This document shows, in pieces, positions 17,638 to 25,729 of a DNA stretch of 36,406 nt. Positions within the stretch are counted from its first letter, which is position 1, and every line of letters begins with the position of its first letter. Both the position numbers and the translations under genes were made by a program. The stretch covers positions 1-36,406 of the forward strand of contig CALXVR010000018.1 in the NCBI GenBank assembly GCA_944392155.1, read 5' to 3'. The notes below the pieces were generated by a model. It was not told the DNA's origin and searched no databases. It saw nothing but the letters and a program-made list of their open reading frames with translations. This stretch comes from an uncultured Alphaproteobacteria bacterium. GTDB lineage: Bacteria > Pseudomonadota > Alphaproteobacteria > RF32 > CAG-239.

Positions 17638-19718
17638 TTTTTGTGTTTCTTTCCGGTTTTGCCTGTTTTTTTGGTCTTGGATTTTGGCTTTTTAGGTTTG
17701 GCGCTTTTGTCTTTCTTCCTCTCTTTGCGCCGAAAACTCCCGCGTAATCCTTTTTCATAATAATCAACGCCTTCGTTTTCATCTACAAATTTAAATATTA
17801 ATCCACCGCTTATCGGCGAGGCTTCTTCTAATCTGGCTTTGATGACATCTCCGAAAGCAAAAGTTCGGCCGCTTGTTTCGCCATATAATTCCAAGCCGAA
17901 ATTATGCAATTCATAATCATCATCCGGCAAGGTACGCATCGGGATTAAACCTTCCGCGCCCAAACTCTCCACAGCGACAAAAAGTCCGGCTGTGCCGATA
18001 CCTGATATTTTGACCTCAAAATCGCTGCCGACCGCAGGTTGCAGATAAGATGACAAGAATCTTGCCACGGTATCCCTTTCCGCCGAAACGGCACTTCTTT
18101 CCGTGGCCGAAATATGCTCGCCAATCTCCTTAAACAACTCCCTGTTCATATTATCTTCCAAAGCACCGCCGTCCGGCATATGATAGGCTTTTATCAGGGC
18201 GCGATGAATGAGCAAATCCGCATAGCGGCGAATGGGCGATGTGAAATGCGCATAATCCGCCAGACCCAAACCAAAATGCCCCAAATGCTCCGGCGAATAT
18301 CGGGCTTGTGATTGCAAACGCAGTATCAGATTACTAATTCCGTCCGAATATCCCTTTGCGGCGCAGACTTCCAAAATCTTGTTAAAATGGGCGGGCTTCA
18401 AAGCATTTTCATCCGGCAGTTTTAATCCCAGATTATGCAACAAAGGCTCAATCTCTTGCAATTTTTCAGGTTGCGGTTTTTCATGCACCCGATACATTAC
18501 CGGCAGATTTTGCGCCGCCAAGACTTTTGCCGCCGCGACATTGGCATTTATCATAAACTCTTCTACCAGACTATGACTGGTATAATGCTCGGCTTTTGAC
18601 ACAGACTGAATTAAACCATCCTTGCCGATTTTTATTTTAATCTCGGGGATATCCAGCTCCAAAGCGCCACGTTTTTTCTTGGCCTTTGCCAGAGCAAAAT
18701 ATGCCTCATACAAAGGTTGGATTACCGTGGTGAAAAGCCCTGAAGTTTGCGCATTAAACTTGCCGTCAAAAGCCTCCTGAACTTCCTTATAAGTCAGTCT
18801 GGCGGCTGATTTTATGACGGCACGTTTAAAGTCATAACTCTTCAAATTTCCGCTCTTGTCTATCTTCATAAAACAAGCTATGGCGGCTCGCTCGACTTTG
18901 GGACGGAGCGAACATAAATCATTACACAATTTTTCGGGCAACATCGGCACAACCATATTCGGAAGATAAACCGAATTGCCTCTTCTGTAAGCCTCTCTGT
19001 CCAGCTCGCTTTCCGGACGCACATAATAAGCAACATCAGCTATTGCCACAATCAGATTAAATCCGTTTTCCGTGCGTTCGGCATAGACCGCATCATCAAA
19101 GTCCTTTGAATCTTCGCCGTCTATGGTTACCAGCGGCAACATTGTTAAATCTGCCCGACCCTTGGCTGAAAACTTGGGGCTCTTTTCCGCTTCCTTGATT
19201 GCTTTTTCCGGAAAATTCTGACGGATGCCGTATTTATCCAACACCAAACAAGAAACAGCTTTGTTCAGGTTAAAAGGACCATAGTTTTTGATAATTCTCG
19301 CTTCCTTAAATCTTCTTTCGCCGCTTAAAACAACCGCGACAAAATCGCCGACCTTGTTTTTGCCGACATCATCCAGCAAATAATCCATATGCTGATTTTT
19401 TTCGGCGGGTTTGAGGTAATAGCGCCCTTCTCTCTTTTCTATAATGCCAAAAATTTTTTCCTGAGCCGCCGCATTTGTCGCCGCCATCACCCTTGCCAAA
19501 GGCTTGACCCAAACCTCGCCTTTGCGCGCGGTGATTTTGCCGATAAATTTATCTCCGACTTCAAGTGCGGGTTTTATCTTTTTGTTTTCCGCGACATAAA
19601 TTCTGGCAGAAGAAGAACCTTCGCACGGACGGGAAATCAAATCACCGTGGCGTCCGATGGCGTAAACTTCCATTAACTTGGTTTCGCCGTCAAATTTTTT
19701 ATCAATATTTTTCTTCAT
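17634..19718 (-). CDS. rnr: Ribonuclease R (RNB-domain 3'-5' exoribonuclease)
   Basis: RNase R degrades structured RNA processively from the 3' end. The 694-residue protein has cold-shock-type RNA-binding segments at the N-terminus, then the RNB catalytic domain with TIDGEDSKDFDDAV (about 198-211; Asp200, Asp206, Asp208 and Asp209 are the metal ligand candidates) and HFTSPIRRYADLLIHR further on. A C-terminal S1 domain (about residues 570-655) is followed by a very Lys-rich tail ending in KTGKKHKK, as in other RNase R proteins. It is shorter than E. coli RNase R (813), mainly through the missing N-terminal helix-turn-helix region. It overlaps xth by 17 bases and the downstream peptidase gene by four bases. 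Confidence 0.95.
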   Translation of the reverse strand: MKKNIDKKFDGETKLMEVYAIGRHGDLISRPCEGSSSARIYVAENKKIKPALEVGDKFIGKITARKGEVWVKPLARVMAATNAAAQEKIFGIIEKREGRYYLKPAEKNQHMDYLLDDVGKNKVGDFVAVVLSGERRFKEARIIKNYGPFNLNKAVSCLVLDKYGIRQNFPEKAIKEAEKSPKFSAKGRADLTMLPLVTIDGEDSKDFDDAVYAERTENGFNLIVAIADVAYYVRPESELDREAYRRGNSVYLPNMVVPMLPEKLCNDLCSLRPKVERAAIACFMKIDKSGNLKSYDFKRAVIKSAARLTYKEVQEAFDGKFNAQTSGLFTTVIQPLYEAYFALAKAKKKRGALELDIPEIKIKIGKDGLIQSVSKAEHYTSHSLVEEFMINANVAAAKVLAAQNLPVMYRVHEKPQPEKLQEIEPLLHNLGLKLPDENALKPAHFNKILEVCAAKGYSDGISNLILRLQSQARYSPEHLGHFGLGLADYAHFTSPIRRYADLLIHRALIKAYHMPDGGALEDNMNRELFKEIGEHISATERSAVSAERDTVARFLSSYLQPAVGSDFEVKISGIGTAGLFVAVESLGAEGLIPMRTLPDDDYELHNFGLELYGETSGRTFAFGDVIKARLEEASPISGGLIFKFVDENEGVDYYEKGLRGSFRRKERKKDKSAKPKKPKSKTKKTGKTGKKHKK

Positions 19719-20517
19719 GATTTTCCAACTTTAATTCTGCAACAAGAGCCGTGTGATCCGAGGGTTTTACACCTGTTCGCGGGCTTTTGTCAACTTGGCA
19801 AGAGTTTAACATATCCGCAGCCTTTGGCGAGAGCATAAGGTAATCTATCCGCATACCGTAATCTGCCGTGAGCGCATTGCCGGAATAATTCCAAAAGGTA
19901 TAACCGACATCTTGAGGATGAAGCGTGCGGAAAGCATCAAACCAACCTTGATAAAGCAGTGCGCGAAAGCGCTCTCTGGTTTCTGGGCGCATCAGTGCGT
20001 TTTTGCGAAAAAGCTCGGGGTTATAGACATCCGCATCCGTAAAAATAACATTAAAATCGCCGCCTAAAACAACCGTTTTATTCTCTTCCAGAAGGCTTTG
20101 CGCATGCGCCAAAAAAGCATCCATCCAACGCAATTTATACTCAAACTTTGTTGTATCATCCGGCGCATTATAGGGCGGATTGCCGTTTGGCATATAGATT
20201 GAGGCAACGCGCACGTTTCTGCCCTTAACATCAACATCCGCTTCCAAATAGCGGGCATTTTCATCGGCAAAATTCGGCAAACCTTCATGGATTATCTTAA
20301 TCTTATGTTTGCTCAAAATCGCCACACCGTTATAACTTTTTTGCCCCAAGATTTTGGCATCATAGCCCAACATCTGAATATCAAAAAACGGAAAAGCATT
20401 GAACTCCGATTTTATCTCTTGCAGCAAGACGATATCCGGCTGTGTCGCATTAAGCCATGCGCTCAAGTTTTCCAATCTGGCATTCACCGAGTTGACGTTA
20501 TAAGTTGCTATTTTCAT
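19702..20517 (-). CDS. xth: Exodeoxyribonuclease III / AP endonuclease
   Basis: ExoIII-type enzyme of base-excision repair that cleaves at abasic sites and degrades 3' ends. The 271-residue protein carries the endonuclease/exonuclease/phosphatase fold motifs in order: MKIATYNVNSVNARL, DIVLLQEIKSE with the metal-binding Glu, VASIYMPNGNPP, VVLGGDFNV, YGMRIDYLMLS and KPSDHTALVAEL with the catalytic Asp-His. Length matches E. coli ExoIII (268). It begins the xth-rnr-S41 operon; a weak AAGG site precedes the ATG. It is divergent from dgt, a pairing found in many alphaproteobacteria. Confidence 0.95.
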   Translation of the reverse strand: MKIATYNVNSVNARLENLSAWLNATQPDIVLLQEIKSEFNAFPFFDIQMLGYDAKILGQKSYNGVAILSKHKIKIIHEGLPNFADENARYLEADVDVKGRNVRVASIYMPNGNPPYNAPDDTTKFEYKLRWMDAFLAHAQSLLEENKTVVLGGDFNVIFTDADVYNPELFRKNALMRPETRERFRALLYQGWFDAFRTLHPQDVGYTFWNYSGNALTADYGMRIDYLMLSPKAADMLNSCQVDKSPRTGVKPSDHTALVAELKLENHEEKY

Positions 20518-20560
20518 TTTGCGCCTTTTACCAAATGTTTAAGAATATGGTTTAAGTATA

Positions 20561-20566
20561 TATAAT
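20561..20566 (+). promoter_or_regulatory. Possible -10 box of dgt
   Basis: A perfect TATAAT ends ten bases before the ATG at 20577, and no ribosome binding site lies between them. The -35 at the right distance (TTTAAG, 20538-20543) is weak. The resulting message would have only a few leader bases. Confidence 0.4.
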
Positions 20567-20576
20567 AATCCATTAA

Positions 20577-21746
20577 ATGAAAGACAAAAAAATGACCCCT
20601 GCAAAATATGCCATTACGCCAGAAAAAAGCCGCGGTCGGCTTTATAATGACTTTATCAATGTTATTCGCTCGCCTTTTCAGCGTGACAGAGACAGATTAA
20701 TCCACTCCTCAGCCTTTCGCCGACTAGATGGAAAGACACAAGTTTTTGCCTACCATGAAGGGAAAAACTATCGCACACGCCTAACGCACAGTATTGAGGT
20801 GGCTCAGATTACACGCACCATCTGCAAATGTCTGGGCTTGAACGAAGAACTCGGCGAGGCTATTGCTTTGGCGCATGACCTCGGTCATTCGCCTTTCGGA
20901 CATGCCGGTGAACGCGCCTTGCAAAATTCCATGAAAAAATTTGGCGGATTTGACCATAATATTCAGTCATTTAAGATTATGACAAAACTTGAAATCCATT
21001 ATCCCGAATTTGAGGGCTTAAACCTTACTTGGGAAACTTTGGAAGGAACGGTTAAACACAACGGACCAATCAAAAAAGTCAGCAATAAATACCTCAAAGA
21101 ATATAATAAAAAATTTAATCTTGATTTAGCCAACTATCCATCTTTGGAAGGACAAGTCGGCGCCGTGGCCGATGATATTGCTTACAACAACCATGACATT
21201 GATGATGGTTTCAGAGCCGGATTTTTTAGCATTGAAAAACTTCGTGAGCTGCCTTTCATTGATGAAATTTTGGTTGAGTTTGACAAACAAAACCCTTATG
21301 CGGATGATAACTTAAAAATCTATGCCATTACACGCAATACTATTGCAAAAATGATTTTTGATGTTTTGAAAAACAGCAAAGATAATATTCAAAAATATAA
21401 TATTGCCGATTGTGACGATGCCAGAAAACAGAAAAAATTTATGATTGATTTCTCCGATGAGATGAAGTCAAAAATTAAGCAACTTCGTCAGTTTTTAAAA
21501 GAGTATTTTTATACGGCAACCCCTATTGCACGCATGGATATGAAGTCACAAAAAATCGTGGAAGAATTGTTTGCCGTGTTTATGGGCGACCGGAAGCTTT
21601 TACCGATGGATGAGCGCAAACGCATATCCTCTCAAATGCATGATGAAGAAGTTGCCGAAGTTATTTGCGAATATATTGCCGGAATGACGGATATTACAGC
21701 TATTGAAGAACATCGCAAATTATTTGATCCTCATACCAGATTTTAA
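20577..21746 (+). CDS. dgt: dGTPase-like deoxynucleotide triphosphohydrolase (HD domain)
   Basis: An HD-domain enzyme that hydrolyses dNTPs, probably dGTP, to the nucleoside and triphosphate. The 389-residue protein has SRGRLYNDF, SPFQRDRDRLIHSSAFRRLDGKTQVF, RTRLTHSIEVAQ with His71, and the metal-binding AHDLGHSPFGH with His100-Asp101. These match the bacterial type-II dGTPase-like subgroup. A second ATG at 20592 (MTPAKYAI) could be the true start; neither has a good ribosome binding site, and the first is kept because of the promoter position. In many alphaproteobacteria the next gene is argS, which is absent here. Confidence 0.92.
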   Translation: MKDKKMTPAKYAITPEKSRGRLYNDFINVIRSPFQRDRDRLIHSSAFRRLDGKTQVFAYHEGKNYRTRLTHSIEVAQITRTICKCLGLNEELGEAIALAHDLGHSPFGHAGERALQNSMKKFGGFDHNIQSFKIMTKLEIHYPEFEGLNLTWETLEGTVKHNGPIKKVSNKYLKEYNKKFNLDLANYPSLEGQVGAVADDIAYNNHDIDDGFRAGFFSIEKLRELPFIDEILVEFDKQNPYADDNLKIYAITRNTIAKMIFDVLKNSKDNIQKYNIADCDDARKQKKFMIDFSDEMKSKIKQLRQFLKEYFYTATPIARMDMKSQKIVEELFAVFMGDRKLLPMDERKRISSQMHDEEVAEVICEYIAGMTDITAIEEHRKLFDPHTRF

Positions 21747-21825
21747 TTTGAGACGTTAAAGGATTATAAAGTTTTATTGTGTATGTTTATCTTAAAGAAC
21801 TTAAAAAAATTTCAGGAGAAAAAGA

Positions 21826-22827
21826 ATGTTTCAGGAATTTCCGGACGACAAAAATGATGATTTCTTAAATGAATTTCGTCAGAAAATTGCCGAGCAATCA
21901 GCCGCAAACTTTGAAGAAAAACGTATGGAAATGAGACGCTCTAAAAGTGTTTTTATCGGTGCGGTTTCCGGAGTGGCTTTAGCCGCCGTGGTAGGATGGT
22001 TTGTTTTGTCGCCCAGATATGCGGTTGATAATCCGGAAGAAATTCCGGTCATCAGACGTCCGCAAACGGCTATCAAGGTTCAACCGAGCGAACCGGGCGG
22101 AATGGAAATTTTGAATCAAGATAAGTCTGTCTATGATATCGTGGAAAAGAAAACCGCCGATGAACGCAAAGTTGAAAATCTACTTCCTCCTCCCGAAGAG
22201 CCTAAACTTCCCGTTATTGCTGCACAACCTTCATCTATTCCTGATGATATGTTTGAGACTCCTTCTGCTCCGGCAGTAGAAGAAGCTGATAAAATTATCG
22301 CCAAAGCTCAAAAAGTTACACCGGCTCAAGAGGTTCCCGAAGAAAAAGTTGTAAGTATTAAAGAAGCAGCTCAGGCAACTTCAGATAACGTTGTTATTCC
22401 GGCAAAGGTTGAAACTGTTAAAGTTGTTAAAGGCAAAAAAGTTAAAGTTGAAAACAAGGATTGGAGCATCAATGCTAAGACCGAAGCAAAAGCTCAAGTT
22501 CAGCAAGCTCAAAATGTTGCCGCTCCGGCTCCTGTTGCTACACCGGCTCCTGAAAAATCAACCGTTGCTTCCGCACCTAAAGGAACATGGCAAGTTCAGT
22601 TAATGAGCTCTCAAAACAAAAAAGCAACCGAAAATGCTTGGAACACTTTGGTTAAAAAATATCCGCCGTTGAAAGGTCAACCGCACGAGATTGAGACTGC
22701 AGACCTTGACTTTGACGGTGTCTTTTATCGCCTTAAGGCCGGTGCTTTCTCTGATAGAGCCGGCGCGGACAGCTTGTGCCGTGATATTAAGGCTTTGGGC
22801 GGAACTTGTATCGTAAAGAAAAAATAA
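21826..22827 (+). CDS. SPOR-domain membrane-anchored periplasmic protein
   Basis: A 333-residue bitopic inner-membrane protein: a charged cytoplasmic N-terminus (1-40), one membrane helix (41-61, SVFIGAVSGVALAAVVGWFVL region), a long low-complexity linker rich in Pro, Ala, Val, Glu and Lys (about 65-250), and a C-terminal SPOR domain (about 253-333; GTWQVQLMSS through GGTCIVKKK). SPOR domains bind glycan strands stripped of stem peptides at division sites, so a role in septal peptidoglycan is likely. AGGAG lies eight bases before the ATG. It keeps the alphaproteobacterial position upstream of nagZ, another cell-wall enzyme. It is directly joined to the M50 gene (TAA followed by ATG). Confidence 0.88.
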   Translation: MFQEFPDDKNDDFLNEFRQKIAEQSAANFEEKRMEMRRSKSVFIGAVSGVALAAVVGWFVLSPRYAVDNPEEIPVIRRPQTAIKVQPSEPGGMEILNQDKSVYDIVEKKTADERKVENLLPPPEEPKLPVIAAQPSSIPDDMFETPSAPAVEEADKIIAKAQKVTPAQEVPEEKVVSIKEAAQATSDNVVIPAKVETVKVVKGKKVKVENKDWSINAKTEAKAQVQQAQNVAAPAPVATPAPEKSTVASAPKGTWQVQLMSSQNKKATENAWNTLVKKYPPLKGQPHEIETADLDFDGVFYRLKAGAFSDRAGADSLCRDIKALGGTCIVKKK

Positions 22828-23487
22828 ATGAGTATCGTCAGCCTGATTGTAAATTTTGTTCCGATTATTCTTGCAATCATTTTGCATGAATTGGCTCATG
22901 GATATGCGGCTTACCGCTTAGGTGATAACACCGCAAAAATTTATGGTCGGCTGACGCTTAACCCGCTCAAGCATATTGAGCCTTTCGGCTCTATTTTGCT
23001 CCCTGCTCTTTTATATTTTTCTCATGCCGGATTTATGTTCGGTTGGGCAAAACCCGTTCCGGTTAACTTCAATAATTTTAAGCATTCAAAACGCGATTTA
23101 ATTATTGTCTCCGCCGCGGGAATTGTTACCAACTTAGCCTTAGCAATTATATCCGCTTTGCTCCTTAAAGCCATCAGTTTTTTACCGCAAAGTACGGCTC
23201 AGGGAATCCTTGGTTTATTCTTGCTCAACATGGTTGTTTTTAACGTTGTTTTGGCCATATTTAATGCCCTTCCCATTCCGCCCTTAGACGGCTCCAAAAT
23301 TTTGTTCGGTTGGGTCAATAAACCTTGGGCTCAAAGATATGTTAATTCTGAAAAGGCTGGTTTGGTTGCGATTGTTTTATTGGCATTTATATTACCATCA
23401 ATCGGACAAAGTTTAGGTTTTAATTTGAATATTTTCGGCATGATTTTGCTGAAAAGTGCTAAGTTTCTTTTGTCTTTTTTGTTGTAG
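22828..23487 (+). CDS. M50-family site-2-type membrane zinc metalloprotease
   Basis: A 219-residue polytopic membrane protein with the zinc-binding HExxH motif in the first helix (HELAHGYAAYRLGD; His20, Glu21, His24) and the distal zinc ligand motif NALPIPPLDGSKIL (Asp154). These define the compact M50B group (YwhC/Rip-like without PDZ). Hydrophobic stretches fit about five or six helices. Such enzymes cleave membrane-embedded proteins such as anti-sigma factors, but no such partner is adjacent. Its ATG directly follows the stop of the SPOR gene, implying coupled translation. In the related gene clusters I recall, this place is not normally held by a protease gene, so this may be a lineage-specific insertion. 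Confidence 0.9.
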   Translation: MSIVSLIVNFVPIILAIILHELAHGYAAYRLGDNTAKIYGRLTLNPLKHIEPFGSILLPALLYFSHAGFMFGWAKPVPVNFNNFKHSKRDLIIVSAAGIVTNLALAIISALLLKAISFLPQSTAQGILGLFLLNMVVFNVVLAIFNALPIPPLDGSKILFGWVNKPWAQRYVNSEKAGLVAIVLLAFILPSIGQSLGFNLNIFGMILLKSAKFLLSFLL

Positions 23488-23496
23488 GAAAAACAT

Positions 23497-24585
23497 ATGT
23501 CTAATCTTATTTCTGCGGCTCTCATTTCTATAAGCGGTTTTAGTCTTACCGATGAAGAAAAACGTGTTATTGCTCAGAGTCAGCCTTTGGGTGTGACTTT
23601 GTTTCTTCGCAACATCTGCACCAGAAAGCAAGTGGCAGAACTTTGCAGACAAATTCGCGAAGCAGCTCAAAGAGAAGATATTATCATTGCCGTAGATCAG
23701 GAAGGCGGAAGAGTTCGGCGTTTGGCAGAGCCAGAGTTCAGACCTTATGCCTCACAATATGTCTTGGGGAGACTGGAGCAGGAATTGGGAGCGCAAAAAG
23801 CAGATGTTGCCACGCGCGACCATGCCCTGCTCATTAGCCATGATTTGAAAGATTGCGGTATCAATCTAAATTATGCTCCCGTTTTGGATTTGGCTTTTGA
23901 TGAAACAGCGTCCGTTTTAAAAAGCCGTTGTTTCGGCAACAATGAAAAACAAGCGGCTCGCTTGGGTAAAATTATGATTGATACCTATATTCAAAATGGT
24001 ATTTGCCCATGTATTAAGCATATGCCGGGACACGGACGGATTACCGTTGACCCGCATTTAGGGTTACCGGTTCTGTCTCAATCCTTGAAAGAACTTGAAA
24101 AAGATTTTTATCCCTTCCGCATGCTTCATGCAGCTCCCGCAGGGATGACTGCTCATGTTGTTATACCTGAAATTGACGATAAAAATCCGATTACACAATC
24201 AGCAAACGGTATTAAAGAACTTATTCGAGGATTTATCGGCTTTGATGGCTTGCTTATTTCTGATTCGATTAATATGCGTGCGCTTAAAGGAAATCTTGGT
24301 GATATTACATCAAAATGTATTGCTGCAGGTTGTGACTGTGTTTGTTATTGCGATGGAATTGCTCAAGAATCTGCAGAAGTTTGCAAAAAAGCAGGATTTA
24401 TGTCGGATAAGTCAATGATAAGATTTGAAAAAATTCGAAACTTATTTCACAATAAAACAAGCATTGTTAATCTGGAAAACGTGGCTGCCGAGTATGAGGC
24501 AATCACGGGACAGATAGAGAAATATCGGGACGACTATGATGCAACGGAAGTCCTGAACATAATGAAACGAAACAAAGGAGAATAA
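23497..24585 (+). CDS. nagZ: Beta-N-acetylhexosaminidase (glycoside hydrolase family 3)
   Basis: NagZ removes GlcNAc from muropeptides during peptidoglycan recycling in the cytoplasm. The 362-residue protein has no signal peptide. It carries VDQEGGRVRRL, the catalytic-loop motif KHMPGHGRITVDPH (residues 174-187, with the Asp185/His187 dyad used as general acid/base) and the nucleophile in LISDSINMRALKG (Asp256). Length agrees with NagZ (about 340). AGGA lies before the ATG; the gene is ten bases after the M50 gene and three bases before tatA, so it is mid-operon. Together with the SPOR protein it points to a cell-wall theme. Confidence 0.93.
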   Translation: MSNLISAALISISGFSLTDEEKRVIAQSQPLGVTLFLRNICTRKQVAELCRQIREAAQREDIIIAVDQEGGRVRRLAEPEFRPYASQYVLGRLEQELGAQKADVATRDHALLISHDLKDCGINLNYAPVLDLAFDETASVLKSRCFGNNEKQAARLGKIMIDTYIQNGICPCIKHMPGHGRITVDPHLGLPVLSQSLKELEKDFYPFRMLHAAPAGMTAHVVIPEIDDKNPITQSANGIKELIRGFIGFDGLLISDSINMRALKGNLGDITSKCIAAGCDCVCYCDGIAQESAEVCKKAGFMSDKSMIRFEKIRNLFHNKTSIVNLENVAAEYEAITGQIEKYRDDYDATEVLNIMKRNKGE

Positions 24586-24587
24586 TA

Positions 24588-24812
24588 ATGTTTTCAGGTT
24601 TTTGGGGCTGGTTCTTGGTTGTTGTTATCGTTGCCGTAATTTTCGGTGCCGGCAGGCTTCCCGAACTCAAAGAGCAAGCTCAGGATAAACTTAAGCTTTT
24701 GGCTCAGGCTGCAGAAAAAGGCAAAAAAGAATTAACAGCCAAAATTGAAGAAGCAAAAAAGAAAAATACTTCCTCTGATGAAAAAAAAGAGAATGATAAT
24801 AGCGCCGAATAA
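24588..24812 (+). CDS. tatA: Twin-arginine translocase subunit TatA/E
   Basis: A 74-residue protein with the TatA layout: a short N-terminal membrane helix (about 5-21), then the hinge FGAGRLPEL that corresponds to the family FG..KLPEL, an amphipathic helix (about 25-52) rich in Lys and Ala, and an acidic disordered tail. TatA oligomers form the transient pore for folded proteins. AGGAG precedes the ATG. A terminator follows directly, so tatB and tatC are not downstream as they usually are; they must be elsewhere or missing. TatB is less likely because the protein is short and lacks the TatB Glu near the start. Confidence 0.88.
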   Translation: MFSGFWGWFLVVVIVAVIFGAGRLPELKEQAQDKLKLLAQAAEKGKKELTAKIEEAKKKNTSSDEKKENDNSAE

Positions 24813-24832
24813 TACTTCTCTTTTTTCGGAAG

Positions 24833-24866
24833 CGCCGCATTTTTTAGAAATGCGGCTTATTTTTTA
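24833..24866 (+). terminator. Intrinsic terminator after tatA
   Basis: A perfect 9-bp stem, GCCGCATTT (24833-24841) with its complement at 24848-24856, is followed by a T-rich tail to about 24866. It ends the dgt-to-tatA stretch. Confidence 0.85.
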
Positions 24867-24956
24867 TTTGTATATTTATATCAAATAAGTATGGATTTAT
24901 AAAAAAAAGCGTGATATCATATAGTTATATTATCCAAGAATTTTTGGAGAAAAACC

Positions 24957-25406
24957 ATGAGCATATCGTCTACCAGAAAAGTGTCGAGCTCAACAGGAAG
25001 TCAAACGAGAAATGCTCCCGTTAAGCATACAGACCCTAACTATCTTGTTGGAACAGAGGGTGAGTCTTTTGTTGAAATTATTGACTCTTCCAACAATGTT
25101 TCGGTCAATAATGACAACAATCAGCATAGCAAAGAAAAAGAAGCCTCTCCTTTTGATAAAAAAGAAAAAGGAACAAATAACTCTTTAAGCGGCGGAAGCG
25201 CCTATATTCCAAGTGCAATTGAGGCCTTAACGGCAAGCGGCGTTTATGACGATATTCCAGATGACCATCATACCACCAGAGTTAATGTTTACGGAAATAA
25301 TCAATCTATCGTTAAAGATGACGAAGTTGAACGCACCGGTCATAACTACCTTAAACATTTCTATGAAAACAATAAAGTCCTTGAAGAAGTTGACGAACTC
25401 GTCTAG
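24957..25406 (+). CDS. Hypothetical 149-aa hydrophilic protein
   Basis: I do not recognise this protein. It is 149 residues, without signal peptide, membrane helix or cysteine. The first 85 residues are rich in Ser, Asn, Lys and Asp and look disordered. The C-terminal part is more ordered: IPSAIEALTASGVYDDIPDD followed by a short helix ending HNYLKHFYENNKVLEEVDELV. GGAG lies seven bases before the ATG, which supports a real gene. It is isolated between the tatA terminator and the 65-bp repeat array, whose first hairpin starts about ten bases after the stop codon. Function cannot be inferred. Confidence 0.6.
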   Translation: MSISSTRKVSSSTGSQTRNAPVKHTDPNYLVGTEGESFVEIIDSSNNVSVNNDNNQHSKEKEASPFDKKEKGTNNSLSGGSAYIPSAIEALTASGVYDDIPDDHHTTRVNVYGNNQSIVKDDEVERTGHNYLKHFYENNKVLEEVDELV

Positions 25407-25411
25407 CTAAA

Positions 25412-25492
25412 CTTCAAGCTGTTGCCAGCTTGACAAGGGGACACCCTTGAGCGCTCACCGGCTGCTTTGGCGACCATTGTTATATCGCGTTG
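25412..25492. repeat. Repeat copy 1 (81 bp, with inserted hairpin) of the 65-bp array
   Basis: It starts with a perfect 8-bp hairpin (25414-25421 with 25426-25433, loop TTGC) shared by all copies. It then carries an extra segment with a second perfect hairpin (CAAGGG-GACA-CCCTTG), and ends with the shared CCATTGTTATATCGCG tail. It begins six bases after the stop codon of the 149-aa gene. No T-run follows, so it is not a standard terminator. Confidence 0.75.
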
Positions 25493-25557
25493 CTTCAAGC
25501 TGTTGCCAGCTTGACCGCCTCACTGGCTGTGGCGAGAACCATTGTTATATCGCGATG
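25493..25557. repeat. Repeat copy 2 (65 bp)
   Basis: A 65-bp unit: an 8-bp hairpin TCAAGCTG-TTGC-CAGCTTGA, a GC-rich middle (CCGCCTCACTGGCTG), and the tail CCATTGTTATATCGCG. It differs from copy 3 at only a few positions. Confidence 0.85.
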
Positions 25558-25627
25558 CTTCAAGCTGTTGCCAGCTTGACCGCCTCACTGGCTGCGGCAC
25601 GAACCATTGTTATATCGCGTTGCTTCC
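25558..25627. repeat. Repeat copy 3 (65 bp) plus first bases of a fourth
   Basis: A second 65-bp unit in direct tandem with copy 2 (25558-25622), followed by CTTCC, where a fourth copy would begin and breaks off. The period is not a multiple of three, which argues against a coding repeat. Confidence 0.85.
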
Positions 25628-25667
25628 TAAGTGCATATCTTGCTTTTGTGCCTTATGTTTTTTTGCG

Positions 25668-25729
25668 GAAAAAATTTGTAGGCTCATTAATGGTAGACAA
25701 AAAAAATTGTAGTCTCATTAATAGTTGAC
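25668..25729 (+). repeat. Two imperfect direct repeats with 31-bp period upstream of the Cys-rich gene
   Basis: An A-run followed by TTGTAG-CTCATTAAT-G-T-GAC occurs twice: core 25677-25697 and 25708-25729. The second copy supplies the -35 box of the predicted promoter. The 31-bp period is about three helical turns, as expected for paired regulator sites. Confidence 0.55.

Noticed and set aside
25412..25627. CRISPR array
   Set aside because: The units are directly adjacent, with no variable spacers, and the unit is 65 bp with an internal variant. No cas genes are nearby.
25447..25728. Open frame of 93 codons across the 65-bp repeats
   Set aside because: The repeat period (65) is not a multiple of three, the frame has no ribosome binding site, and each copy is read in a different frame. 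It is most simply a by-product of the repeats.
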